Shown: one piece after another, positions 55,701 through 64,000 of the stretch
Layout: the number at the start of each line of letters is the position of its first letter
Position numbering within the stretch: the stretch's first letter is position 1
Assembly: GCA_024734495.1 (NCBI GenBank)
Contig: JALMQS010000075.1
Span: forward strand, 9,668,757-9,732,756
Direction: 5' to 3'
Origin: Forficula auricularia
Taxonomy: Eukaryota > Arthropoda > Insecta > Dermaptera > Forficulidae
Length of the DNA: 64,000 nucleotides
Made by a program: the position numbers and the translations under genes
Notes under the pieces: model-generated
Seen by the model: only the letters and a program-made list of their open reading frames with translations
The model's database searches: none
What the model was told of the DNA's origin: nothing

Positions 55701-58700
55701 AAGAAGGGTTTTTATGGGCTGGGTAGGGGTCGAAGGTATTCTTCCCTAAGTTTAAAAATCATTCAGACAATAATGACTGTTACTTGTCACAATTTCCATC
55801 ATAAATTCAGAAATTTAAGTTTTTATTTACTTTGTATAAGTCACCATACATTACCTCAAATATACCTCGAACGATGAAAATATAATTATATTGATAGTTA
55901 CTTACGTATATATATTTTTTGTATTCAATCCTGGTAATCAATAATTCTCATCACATGTCAAATAAAGTTCACAAAGTGGCTTAAATAATTTCTTCACTAG
56001 TTTATAACATTTATCATATACAAATAGTCCGAGCTAAATGATGCAAAAGTACCTATTTAGAACCACAGGACGGCGATACCAGTCATGCACCCAGCCAATA
56101 GCGATTTTGAACTTGAAAAATTGAAATGATTTCAGTTGAATGTTACACTTTCTATTTTTCTCATTAAGTCAATTCAGTTTTTAAACAGAGCATTTAAAAT
56201 TTGTAAAGTATTTTTTTTTTATAATAATAATAAAGCGGTTTGTTCTACAGCATGCGCCGTTTTCCGCATCCAACACGCCAATTCTCTCTATCCAGAATGT
56301 CTTGCTCTTGTAGTTGCCTTACTGGTCATTGCCTCATCTACTCCCTGTTTCCACGTTCGTCTCTCGGTCTTCCCTTTCTCCTCCGTCTTTCCGTGGGCAT
56401 CCAGTTTCATATTTTATGAGGCCACCTATCTTCCGGCATTCTTTTGAGGTGGTGTCCGTACCATATTAATCTCTTCCTCTCTATTCTATCTATTATGTCG
56501 TTTTCCATTTTCATTTGGTCCCTTATAGTTGTATTTGGGATATGCTCCAATCTCGACACTTTGCAACTCCTTCTCATCGCATCCATTTCGAGCGCTTGTA
56601 ATTTTTTTCGTTTTTCTTATTCATGTCCCATGTTTCCGAATTGTATAGAGGCCTTCCACTATGGACCGATATATTTTTTTGTGTCCTATTGGATTTTTTT
56701 ATCTATTGTTAAATATTTAAATAGAAAATTAAATGATAAAATATTAAGTATTTGTGGACTAAAACTAATTTAATGTAAATGTTTTCTAGGCAACATTTTT
56801 TGAAGCTGGAAATGGATGTTGTAAAGCCGAAATAACTGTTGAACCAGAAATAGAAAACAAAATGGGAACACTTCATGGTGGATTTATAGCGTCAGCTATT
56901 GATACTATATCGACACTAGCTTTATTGTTGAAAGATAGTAAAAATCCTAAACCTGGAGTTTCAATAAATATGAATATAACGTAAGAAAAAACAAATCATC
57001 TCTTATTATGAGTTTTCAGTATAAAATAAAACTTTTCTAATATTTTGATAAAAAAAAATACTTAAGAGTATTTGCTTTCATTTCAATTGTTAGTGTATAG
57101 CTCTTTTAGAATTGCAGAACAATTGAAGAATTTATTTTTTCTAAATCCGACAATCTTGATTTATAATTGGAGTTTCGGCTGAAACCATTTCTAGTTTGGA
57201 TATTTTCATAAGAATACACATCGTTTCAACTTGTATTGTATTTCAAGTCCTTGGCTTTGAAGGGTTGATTCTCTGAGATAGGGCGTATCTACAAAGGGCT
57301 CTGTTTTATTAATGAGATAGGACAGTTTTAACTAATTAATTTTGTTTATTTATATTGTTGACTTTGTTATTTATAAATCGCGTGAATGTTTTTATTATGT
57401 ATTTGAATTCTTTTAAATAAAGCCTATATTTTGAGGTCTAATCTTGTTAATTTTCCTAGAAAATCATAAGATGGTGTCATCTATTAAATCCGATGGAATG
57501 GATTATTTTTAATTATATGTCAGAAGGGTTGTTTTTCACCCCCTTGGGAATCGAACCCGAGTGCCAGAAACAGCAATCCGGGCTATTTGGCTACCCTGTG
57601 AGGTGAAAATCAACCCTTCTGACATATAATTAAAAATAATCCATAACATTGGATCTAATAGATGACACTCTCTTATGATTTTCTAAGAAAATTTGAATCT
57701 ATTACCATCGGCAAATTGAAATCTCTCATACTTGTTCAATTTATTAAAAAAGAATTCAAACAAATAAAACATTAGCTCGATTTATAATTAACAAAGTCAA
57801 CAATATAAATAAACAAAATTAGTTAGTTAATAATTAAACTTTCCTATCTCAATTAATTTTGTAAATTAATGACAAAATTGGGGGGGGTCAGATAGGCTAG
57901 GCGGTAGCGTGACAGCGAGCTAACCAGGGGACCCGGGTTCGAATCCGGCTCGAGAGCATTCAGCTAAAATCTGACCCCCGGGGTGAGAAAATGCTAGAAA
58001 ATACCAACTTGTATCGTAATGGGCTTATGGCTAGAAAGGCCGAAAAGACAAAAAAAAAAAAATGACAAAATTATCAATTTAAATCTATTGCCTGCAGGTA
58101 TTTATTCAAATGTAAATAGACATCTATATACTCAATGCTTGGTTCAAATCCATCATTTGTTTTCGGTAGCGTTCAGTATTAAAGGTTTCGCCAGTATTTA
58201 GCAACTCCTAATAGATAACAACCTTTTGATCGCACCAAACACAGAGCATTGTCTTCCGTCCATAGCGATTTGGTCTTGCAGTCGATTTCGTTGGTTTGCT
58301 TGGAGTTACCCATGATCTTTTACCCTTAGGATTCTCAAAATATATCCATTTTTCATCGTCAGTCAAAATTCGATAAAGAAATGATTTTCTTTTGTAACTG
58401 GTGAGCAGCATTCGCAAGTGTTTTTTCGGTTTACCTGCTGACTTTCATTCACTTTAATTAGGAAACCATTTTCCCACGTTCTGGATCTTTCCCATGGCTT
58501 CCAAACGTATGGCGACGGTTTCTCGTGTAACATTTAATTAATCCGCGAGTTGTTGTCGTTTGAGTGCCATTCTCATCCAACAATGCTTGCAATTCGGCGT
58601 CTTCAAGCTTTTTCGACGTTCTTTTCTCACATCGAAATTGCCACTTTTGAATTTTTAAACCACTCTGATTTACCAAGAGCATGCTCACCGTAAGCTTCGA

Positions 58701-60934
58701 CAAGCATTCTGAACCAGTTTTCTTCAATGGTAACATAAAATCAATGCTATCGTAAATTTTAGGCACAAATTTCCACATATTCAACGCTATGAAAAAATAT
58801 GTATTTGTATTAAACTTGTACTGTTTTGAGTTAAAATTATTTGGTAAATGTAAAAACAAGAAAATGCCACCAATGACGCGGTTTCAGAGTCACACATGTT
58901 GACAACTAGAGCCATTTATGGACAAATTCCGGTTTCAAATTTACACACCCAGTATATATATATCTTTATATCATTTATTATTATATATATAGATGTGGGG
59001 TTTCACAGGAATAAAATTACAACAGTTTAAAAATAAAACTCAATATATTTCGGGCTATTCACCCATCTTCAGGAGTTACATTAGACTAACCAGTTATAGT
59101 AGTGTTTCACGTGGAAATAAAATTAAAAAATTTAAAAAATTTTATATTATATTTTGGAGATTTTTATTTATCTCTATACATATTTCGGGCTATGAATCCA
59201 TCATCAGGAGGTTTAACAAAAAACTCACTAACTTTTATATATATTCTTTTATTTACTATGTTTCACTTACAACCAACACCGCTTTCCTTAGAAGTAATTT
59301 ATTATTTTTATTTTATTTTTTTATGAAGTGGATACTATGCTAATCCTCAATCAGCTTAGAAAACAGGAAGATGCTATTGAAGACATATGTATGGAGCATA
59401 GCCATGTACGGGTGTGAAACCTGGACAATTAGAGAAGCGGAGAGAAAGAGATTAGAGGCTTTCGAAATGTGGTGCTACAGAAGAATGATGAATATCAAAT
59501 GGATGGATAAAATTACAAATGAAGAAGTTCTTGGAAGAATCGGAGAAAGAAGAACCTTGTGGAAGAGTCTGAAGAGAAAGAGGTCAGATGATGGGGCACA
59601 CACTGAGACATGGGGGACTGCTTAGGGATATCTTGGAGGGGGAGGTGGGAAAGAAAAGGGGAAGGGGAAGACCCAGATTAGAATATTTCAACCAAATAAT
59701 TGGGGATATGGGATGCTAGAGATTTAGAGAGGTCAAACAGCTTGCGGGGGACAGAGTCGAGTGGAGACGGATTGTTGCATCAAACCAGTCTTAGGACTGT
59801 ATACTCAATGATGATGATAATATTTTGCAGTATTTGATATTTCTCTCCTTTCATGATATGTCCCACATAAAGAAACATATTTAATGAAATTAAAAATTTA
59901 AATTTAAAAAATATAAAGAAACGAATTTATTTTATTTAGGGACGAATCAAAGATTTTAGTAAAAATATTTTTACATTGCATATCAGAGGGCTTAGTCCCC
60001 TCGGGAATCGAACCCAAGCGCTAACTTGCGGGGAACTTAAGGGGAAGGCCCAGATCAGAATATTTCAACCAAATAATTGGGGATATGGGATGCGAGACAT
60101 TTAGAGAGGTCAAACAGCTGGCGGGGGACAGAGCCGAGTGGAGACGGGTGGTTGCGTCAAACCAGTCTTAGGACTGTATACTCAATGATGATGATGAATG
60201 AACCCGGAGATAACAGAGCAAATCAGAATACAAATTAAATACAGTTTATGTTAATTTGAAGTAATATATTTTGATTTTGAAAAGAAGAATTTGATGAAGA
60301 GTTAAAGAGAGGAGAATTCTATGAAACGTCCTTGTTGGGAGTCATAGTATTTGAACCCAGGTGTAGTTGCTCTTTGAATGGATTGTGTAACTTCCGCTGA
60401 TAAAGATACAGATGTAGTCCGATTTCTCGCTGACTGGATGAAGAGAACAAGTTGCGAAGTTTGTTTATGAAATCAAGAGAAAATAATTATAGATCTGCAG
60501 ATTCCCTCGTTTTAAATGCTAGTATAGAGCATTTCTTCTGGAAATATCTTATCTAAAATTCCTAATGTCTCTAGGGTTTCAACCGAAACCCTTTAACTTA
60601 TAAATAAAATAATATTTGAGGCCTAAACAACCTACATTTAAAATTAATATCGTTGAAAAATATTTGTAATTTTATTTTCACCTTTTCTCAAATCTTTGAA
60701 TAACTACATTCATTTCTAAGTCAAAATTATTACAATAAAAAATATATTTTATTATTGATTTATAATGTAATTCATTTTAGATATCTTAATGCAGCGAAAA
60801 GTGGCGAACAAGTTATTTTTGATGCTAAAACATTAAAAGCAGGAAAAACCATGGCATTTCTTACAGTTGACGTGATAAAAAAGAAAGATGGTGTATTACT
60901 AGCACAAGGACAACACACCAAATTTATTGGATGA
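52760..60934 (+). CDS. ACOT13: Acyl-CoA thioesterase 13-like (hotdog fold), copy B
   Basis: Exons 52760-52843, 56790-56980 and 60781-60934 give 142 residues with the same splice sites and phases as copy A. Asn51, His57, Asp66 and Ser86 are kept. Changes from A cluster in exon 1 (QVWAKENKGFDRIIHQ against QVIIKENKGFDRVLHQ) and just after the catalytic Asp (AIDTISTLALLLKDSKNPK against AIDNISTIAFMLNDGKTHK). An AGA-to-TGA type change removes the last Arg. The frame is open, so both copies look functional. Different expression or substrate range is possible but not shown. Introns carry a SINE, a tRNA-cored palindrome, a mariner, LINEs and a THAP-bearing insertion. Confidence 0.93.
53096..53285 (+). 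mobile_element. Short Helitron-like element
   Basis: Starts near CCTGGCCACCGAGGGATGC and ends with the hairpin GGGCCGCCGAAGGCGGGCC followed by CTAG before T, the layout of Helitron ends. 190 bp, C-rich centre. Absent from unit A. Confidence 0.5.
53342..53380 (+). ncRNA. Decayed hammerhead-like motif
   Basis: CUAAAGA, CAACGAAACGUUGGUGG: the GAAACGUUG block typical of Penelope repeats with a mutated core. 53290-54130 otherwise shows no gene. Confidence 0.35.
54130..54895. repeat. Fold-back of AACCGACTTCAAAAA repeats
   Basis: AACCGACTTCAAAAAAGGAG occurs at about 54133 and 54622. Arms of about 135 bp at 54475-54620 and 54755-54895 are inverted copies. Similar sequences are widespread at insect LINE 3' ends; assignment here is tentative. 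Confidence 0.65.
55022..56105 (+). mobile_element. Unit B-specific 1.1-kb insertion carrying a THAP start
   Basis: Unit A is contiguous across the site (about 47270-47285). The insertion is bounded by GGGTGCA and TGCACCC in inverted orientation. A THAP zinc-finger reading frame opens 114 bases from the left end, as in P-element-type transposons. Contains a LINE 3' scrap at 55670-55735. Confidence 0.5.
55136..55255 (+). pseudogene. THAP zinc-finger N-terminal fragment
   Basis: 39 codons from ATG: CCVVNCKNT followed by STFYRFPT fits the first zinc-ligand pair and the basic FxFP segment of the THAP DNA-binding domain. The later Cys and His ligands are not in frame, so it is a truncated domain, either the first exon of a decayed P-type transposase or a THAP gene fragment. 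Confidence 0.6.
56236..56700 (-). pseudogene. LINE ORF2 C-terminal fragment, private to unit B
   Basis: Minus-strand frames give DAMRRSCKVSRLEHIPN, DIIDRIERKRLIWYGHHL and RMPEDRWPHK, the post-RT region of RTE-like LINEs, with stops. Unit A lacks it at 47370-47400. Confidence 0.75.
57451..57692. mobile_element. Palindromic element with tRNA-like core, copy 2
   Basis: Arms of about 87 bp (57451-57540, 57602-57692) are inverted copies containing AAAATCATAAGA and GACATATAATTAAAAATAAT. Nested in the loop of the pre-duplication fold-back and absent from unit A. Confidence 0.85.
57537..57606 (-). pseudogene. tRNA-like sequence in palindrome centre
   Basis: Minus strand: acceptor UCACCUC pairs fully (one G-U) with GGGGUGA; D-arm region GGG-UAGCCAAAUAG-CCC; weak anticodon arm; T arm around CGGGUUCGAUUCCC; B box GGTTCGATTCC perfect. 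No convincing five-pair anticodon stem, so not a working tRNA. Confidence 0.6.
57880..58060 (+). mobile_element. tRNA-derived SINE, copy 2
   Basis: A box TAGGCTAGGCG (57893-57903), B box GGTTCGAATCC (57936-57946), body with CTTATGGCTAGAAAGGCCGA, and an A tail. Flanked by the 12-bp duplication AATGACAAAATT (57868-57879, 58061-58072). Longer than copy 1 by about 20 bases, mainly after the B box. Confidence 0.9.
58208..58930 (-). pseudogene. mariner transposase remnant, different subfamily
   Basis: YRILTDDEKWIYFENP holds the first catalytic aspartate, followed by NRYGRKTMLCVWCDQ. An N-terminal region is scattered over 58458-58859. The third-aspartate region is missing. In ACOT13-B intron 2. Confidence 0.75.
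59038..59080 (-). ncRNA. Hammerhead ribozyme-like motif
   Basis: Minus strand CUGAAGA (59072-59066), stem II GGG/CCC, GAAA (59051-59048), AUAU. Confidence 0.6.
59175..59215 (-). ncRNA. Hammerhead ribozyme-like motif
   Basis: Minus strand CUGAUGA (59207-59201), a poorer stem II (GGAUUCAUAGCCC), GAAA (59186-59183), AUAU. A direct neighbour of 59038-59080, so tandem on the same strand. Confidence 0.55.
59355..59815 (+). pseudogene. LINE ORF2 C-terminal fragment with TGA-repeat tail
   Basis: MLLKTYVWSIAMYGCETWTI, EMWCYRRMMNIKWMDKI, then shifted frames with GHTLRHGGLLRDILEG and GRPRLEYFNQI. Ends CCAGTCTTAGGACTGTATAC and (TGA)n. RTE-like post-RT region. Confidence 0.8.
59976..60030 (-). pseudogene. 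Half of a tRNA-cored palindrome
   Basis: ATATCAGAGGGCTTAG then CCCCTCGGGAATCGAACCC parallels the left arm and T-arm region of 57451-57692. The rest is cut off by the LINE 3' end starting near 60030. Confidence 0.5.
60030..60205 (+). mobile_element. Second LINE 3' end with TGA-repeat tail
   Basis: About 90% similar by eye to 59660-59815, same orientation, ending in the same CCAGTCTTAGGACTGTATAC and (TGA)n. Confidence 0.8.
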
Positions 60935-60956
60935 TAACTTTATAGATATGTATAGA

Positions 60957-61854
60957 CAGAGGCGTAGCCACGGGAGGAGGTTTTGGGGGTCAGAACCCCC
61001 CCAAAGGCAGGACTCATGGGATGAGTAACGGCAACGACAAACAGTTTCTTATGGCAAACTAACCGTAATTAAATATATTTCATATGTTTAATCAAGAATT
61101 ATGTTCTTTTTTTAATTTCTTGAAGTACCTTTTTAGTCCAGTTAAATTGTTCTCTAAAGGGCCCCTCGCGGGAAAGTTTTGGGGTAGTTTTGATTTCTTG
61201 ATCCTATATGTTTTTTGGTGTTCTGAATCCGAATCTGAGGTTTGCTAACAAAATTTCGTGACGGAACATTGTCAAAAATGCAAAAAAAGGTAAATAAAAT
61301 CTCATTTTTTGGCGGTTTTTTGCTTATAACTCGAAAACTATCAACTTTTCGTAAATAACCTTCCTTTTCAAAATGAAAGTTCATAAAATTTCCTACAAAG
61401 TATATGATCCGGATCCTCAAAGTGTCATGGAAAATGCTGGATATCTATCAATCTAAGAGTTTTAACAAAAAACTGGTCCAAGTAAATGTTCAAGTCAACA
61501 CAATTTCCAGGAGAATGAGATAGAAATCAAGTTTCTAGGATGAATGGTTTTCATTTTATGAAGGAAAAAGTGCAATTCTTTGTAAAAACGGGCATTTCCT
61601 GTCATGGAAAATTATGGATATCTATAATGTTCCGTCACGAAATGTGTTAGCAAACCTCAGATTCGGATTCAGCACACCCAAAAATATAAAGGATCGGAAG
61701 AAATTACAACTACCCCAAAACTTTCAGGGTAAAAACACAATTTAACTAGACTATTTGTTTTAATAAAATAAAATTCCCACTAAATATTTTGCTTTCTGGA
61801 TTGACCCCCCCCCCCCCCCCCCCCCCACACGAAAATTTTCTGGCTACACCACTG
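60957..61854. mobile_element. hAT-like insertion with 8-bp target duplication, private to unit B
   Basis: Ends CAGAGGCGTAGCCA and, reversed, CAGTGGTGTAGCCA. Flanks TGTATAGA (60949-60956) and TGTAGAGG (61855-61862) each differ by one base from the empty site TGTATAGG in unit A (50532-50539). The interior is a fold-back (61128-61745) related to 4025-5410, with no transposase. An 8-bp duplication fits hAT. Confidence 0.8.
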
Positions 61855-62054
61855 TGTAGAGGTATATATGATTAATCCAAGAAGTATGAATGTGTCACTT
61901 AGAATTGTAATTAAAAAATGGATTTAATAGTAATTATAGATTTTTCATGTATACACTGTATCAAAAGATATAATAAATTGTTGATTCATTTCATGCATAT
62001 TTGATTTGGGAAAAACTAATATATTTTATATCCTGAAAAAAACCCTTAAATTTC

Positions 62055-62406
62055 AATGATACTCTTCTTCTTCTTCAAGTGCCTTGTCCCCGGTCTCCCT
62101 GACGTTGGCGATCACTCTGCCGAAGACAGTTCTCCCACGCTTCCCAAGCCGGCCTTTAGTTTTCTTAATCTTCTAGGATAGCTGTTTTCTCCCGGGTCCA
62201 CGACGATCCTCAATTTTTCCTTTGAGAATCAATTGAATCAGTCGATATTTACTGCCTCTAAAGATGTGACCAAGGTAAGAGATTTTCCGGCACATCAAGT
62301 TGATAGCATTGAGGAGTTCCCGCTCTGTGTTTGACCTTTTCAAGTCATCTCTGTTGGTGATATTAAAATATACAAAGTGGATATTTCTGAAGTTCAAGCA
62401 GTTCAA
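62055..62406 (-). pseudogene. LINE C-terminal fragment, unit B copy
   Basis: RKISYLGHIFRGSKYRLIQL and KGKIEDRRGPGRKQLS, with a (GAA)n end at 62063-62078. Same insertion as 50750-51506, so older than the duplication. Confidence 0.8.
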
Positions 62407-62591
62407 ATTGTGTGCCTAATTAATCAAGGTCTAAGTCAATGTCAAGTCCCAAGTACACTTTCAACAAGAAATAATTTCAATAATGTATGGTTACTTGTAA
62501 AAAAAAATAAAAATGATTTATTATTTGATTAAGTTTTTATTGATGGCTCGATCTTTTTACACCGCAGTTTATATATATAATTTATTTGTTT

Positions 62592-62630
62592 TATACTATA
62601 GTTTCGAAGGCTTGGCCTTCATCAATTTTT
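62592..62630 (-). ncRNA. Decayed hammerhead-like motif
   Basis: The GAAAC side and the stem II GAAGGCC...GGCCUUC region are intact (62600-62620), but the CUGAUGA box is broken. Confidence 0.4.
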
Positions 62631-62916
62631 TTAATTATAAATATTTTATCTATAGGAGGCCAATTTAACAAGAAAGTTTTTGTGCCAGACCATATCAAAA
62701 CCAATTGTTTGTGTGACTAGTTTGCTATGAGAATGAATTTTCAATAATTCACCCTTTTTTGTTAAGGGAGAATGGTGTAGGTTCTTGGTGAAACATATTA
62801 AATAAAGTAAAGTAAATTTTTTGAAAAATTATTTTGGAACTTTTCAAAAAAAATTTTAAATATAAAATACTTGGTAGGTTTCACATAAATAAAAGATCAG
62901 ATGCTTGTTTAGCACG

Positions 62917-62962
62917 ACTCAATATATATTTCGGGGTGTAAGCCCATCTTCAGGAGTTCACA
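62917..62962 (-). ncRNA. Hammerhead ribozyme-like motif
   Basis: Minus strand CUGAAGA (62953-62947), stem II GGG/CCC, GAAA (62932-62929), AUAUAU, flanked by CUC/GAG stem I as at 8375. The TTTCACC..ACACC motif follows at 62763-62796 on the same strand. Confidence 0.68.
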
Positions 62963-63135
62963 AAGGACACTTTACTTTACTTTAGGTAATTCACCCCATG
63001 AGAAATAATAGGTACTTTTTTCTTTATGATTCAACAACTCTCGGCAAAACAAAATCTTTTCAATTAAAACAAATGATTATCATTTTAATTCCATTGTATA
63101 TTAAAATAAAATAATATTAAAATTATTATTTGTAA

Positions 63136-63401
63136 TTACACTAGAAGGGTTGATTCACAAATTTCCTTTTTTTTTTTTTTCTTAGTTTTCAAGTCATCAA
63201 AAAATTTCCATAACGCCTTTCTTTGATACTTTATTACAAAGTCATAGCACATTTTGAGAGTAGCACCGACATAGATAATTCTTAATGAAACTTTATGTTT
63301 ATCCACTTGTTTAACTAGAGGAATACAACTTGAAACAATTCGGTGAGGTCCATGTCGCGTTCTAATAAATGCTATCCATGTCTTTTCATTAAAATATTTA
63401 A
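63136..63401 (-). CDS. POP5: POP5-like RNase P/MRP subunit, last exon (5' exons outside window)
   Basis: On the minus strand an acceptor (TTTTTTCAG at 63402-63410) opens 87 codons to a TAA at 63138-63136. The segment VKYFNEKTWIAFIRTRHG, IPLVKQVDKHKVSLRIIYVG, ATLKMCYDFVIKYQRKALW follows the POP5 pattern (VRYLN..TG, PFI..LEN, HVGGTIRTCQKFLIQYNRRQL) in order and spacing. POP5 is a nuclear protein subunit of RNase P and RNase MRP, acting in tRNA 5' maturation and rRNA processing. The initial codon of the exon is split (phase 1). A run of 14 A codes for five Lys just before the end. No transposon interrupts the exon; a long-TIR element begins 66 bases beyond it in the adjacent intron. Confidence 0.82.
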
Positions 63402-63466
63402 CTGAAAAAATAAAAAAAAAACATTAACAGATTGCTAAAGTTTAAGAAAAAGGTGTTAAAGATGTA

Positions 63467-64000
63467 TACCTGGTGAGTTTTTTTATCTTGAGACAGTCTT
63501 ATAACTCAAGAACAGTGCATTATATGAAAAAAGTTTCAAAAAGTTTATTTATAACAGGGGGGAAACTAAACTACGCTATTGTTTGTCGACCTAGAACAAG
63601 CTTTCAAGGGTATTTCGAGGTCAAGTACTGTTTTTTTAAATGGAAACCTATATGTTTCATTTGATAATAATAATCTACAAGAAAAACTGAGCAACTTTCA
63701 TAAGAACTATTTTTTTATCCGACATCAAATAAACAAAATATTAAATCAATTATTAGATCTCAAAAAAATCCTAATAATTATTTTTAACAATTATTCAACT
63801 TAATTATCAAATAATAATGATTAAACAATTAATTATTAAATAAATAATTTAATAATAATTAATAATTTAATAATTTTGCAACACTGTTCTGTGACATTCC
63901 AGAGTGTATCGCAAGTCTTCTGGATGAATTCCAGTTACAATTTCGTTATTTTGGCCTGTTTCAATTTCTTCGTAGACTTTACATTTCCTTTTTTTTTTTT
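63467..64000 (+). mobile_element. Long-TIR element TACCGGGTGA family, copy 5 (runs off window)
   Basis: Starts TACCTGGTGAG and follows copies 1-3 through CGCAAGTCTTCTGGATGA to the window end. Lies in the presumed POP5 intron. Confidence 0.85.

Larger units (their letters stand above)
52271..62660. repeat. Segmental duplication, unit B (ACOT13-B)
   Basis: Colinear with 41330-52270; matching blocks are given there. Private insertions: 53096-53285, 55022-56105, 56236-56700, 57451-57692, 57880-58060, 58208-58930 and 60957-61854. Confidence 0.85.

Noticed and set aside
60300..60420. Possible further tRNA-like element (TTTGAACCCAGG)
   Set aside because: The B box is imperfect and no palindromic arms could be traced.
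1..64000. CRISPR arrays, bacterial operons, rRNA genes
   Set aside because: No spacer-repeat pattern and no rRNA signature; introns and transposons show a eukaryotic nuclear locus.

Overview
The window looks like nuclear DNA of an arthropod, most probably an insect. It is AT-rich. Its genes have short exons split by GT-AG introns, and the space between exons is packed with metazoan transposon families: BEL/Pao, Ty3/gypsy, Penelope-like, jockey-like and other LINEs, mariner, Tc1, and hAT-, piggyBac- and Helitron-like pieces. I cannot name the order or species.

Six host genes can be supported. From left to right they are: the last five exons of an M1 aminopeptidase N-type gene (+, 569-6368; the N-terminal half lies before the window); a complete five-exon SNAPC1-like gene for a subunit of the snRNA-activating complex (+, 9173-17612); a complete four-exon HDHD3-like HAD hydrolase (-, 21598-28962), tail-to-tail with SNAPC1; two tandem three-exon copies of an ACOT13-type hotdog thioesterase (+, 43144-50520 and 52760-60934); and the last exon of a POP5-like RNase P/MRP subunit (-, 63136-63401; the rest lies beyond the right edge). 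They are ordinary housekeeping genes with no sign of a shared pathway.

Between HDHD3 and the ACOT13 pair lies a retrotransposon block (29.6-39.2 kb). It holds a BEL/Pao element on the minus strand whose long terminal repeats are arranged as if circularly permuted, flanked by two copies of a 323-bp repeat, then the start of a gypsy-type element. From about 41.3 to 62.66 kb the sequence is a tandem segmental duplication of roughly 10-11 kb carrying one ACOT13 gene per unit. Insertions found in only one unit, such as mariner, LINE, hAT-like, SINE, THAP-containing and tRNA-cored palindromic elements, can be dated relative to the duplication.

The least ordinary signals are structural. First, about 18 hammerhead-ribozyme-like motifs, many in inverted pairs, match what is known of Penelope-like element terminal repeats. 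Second, two long palindromes carry a degenerate tRNA-like sequence at the centre, and a third fragment looks like half of the same design. Third, a tRNA-derived SINE family has two copies with clean target-site duplications. Fourth, the permuted BEL element suggests integration or recombination of a one-LTR circle. All calls come from reading the sequence; no alignment, database search or folding program was run.
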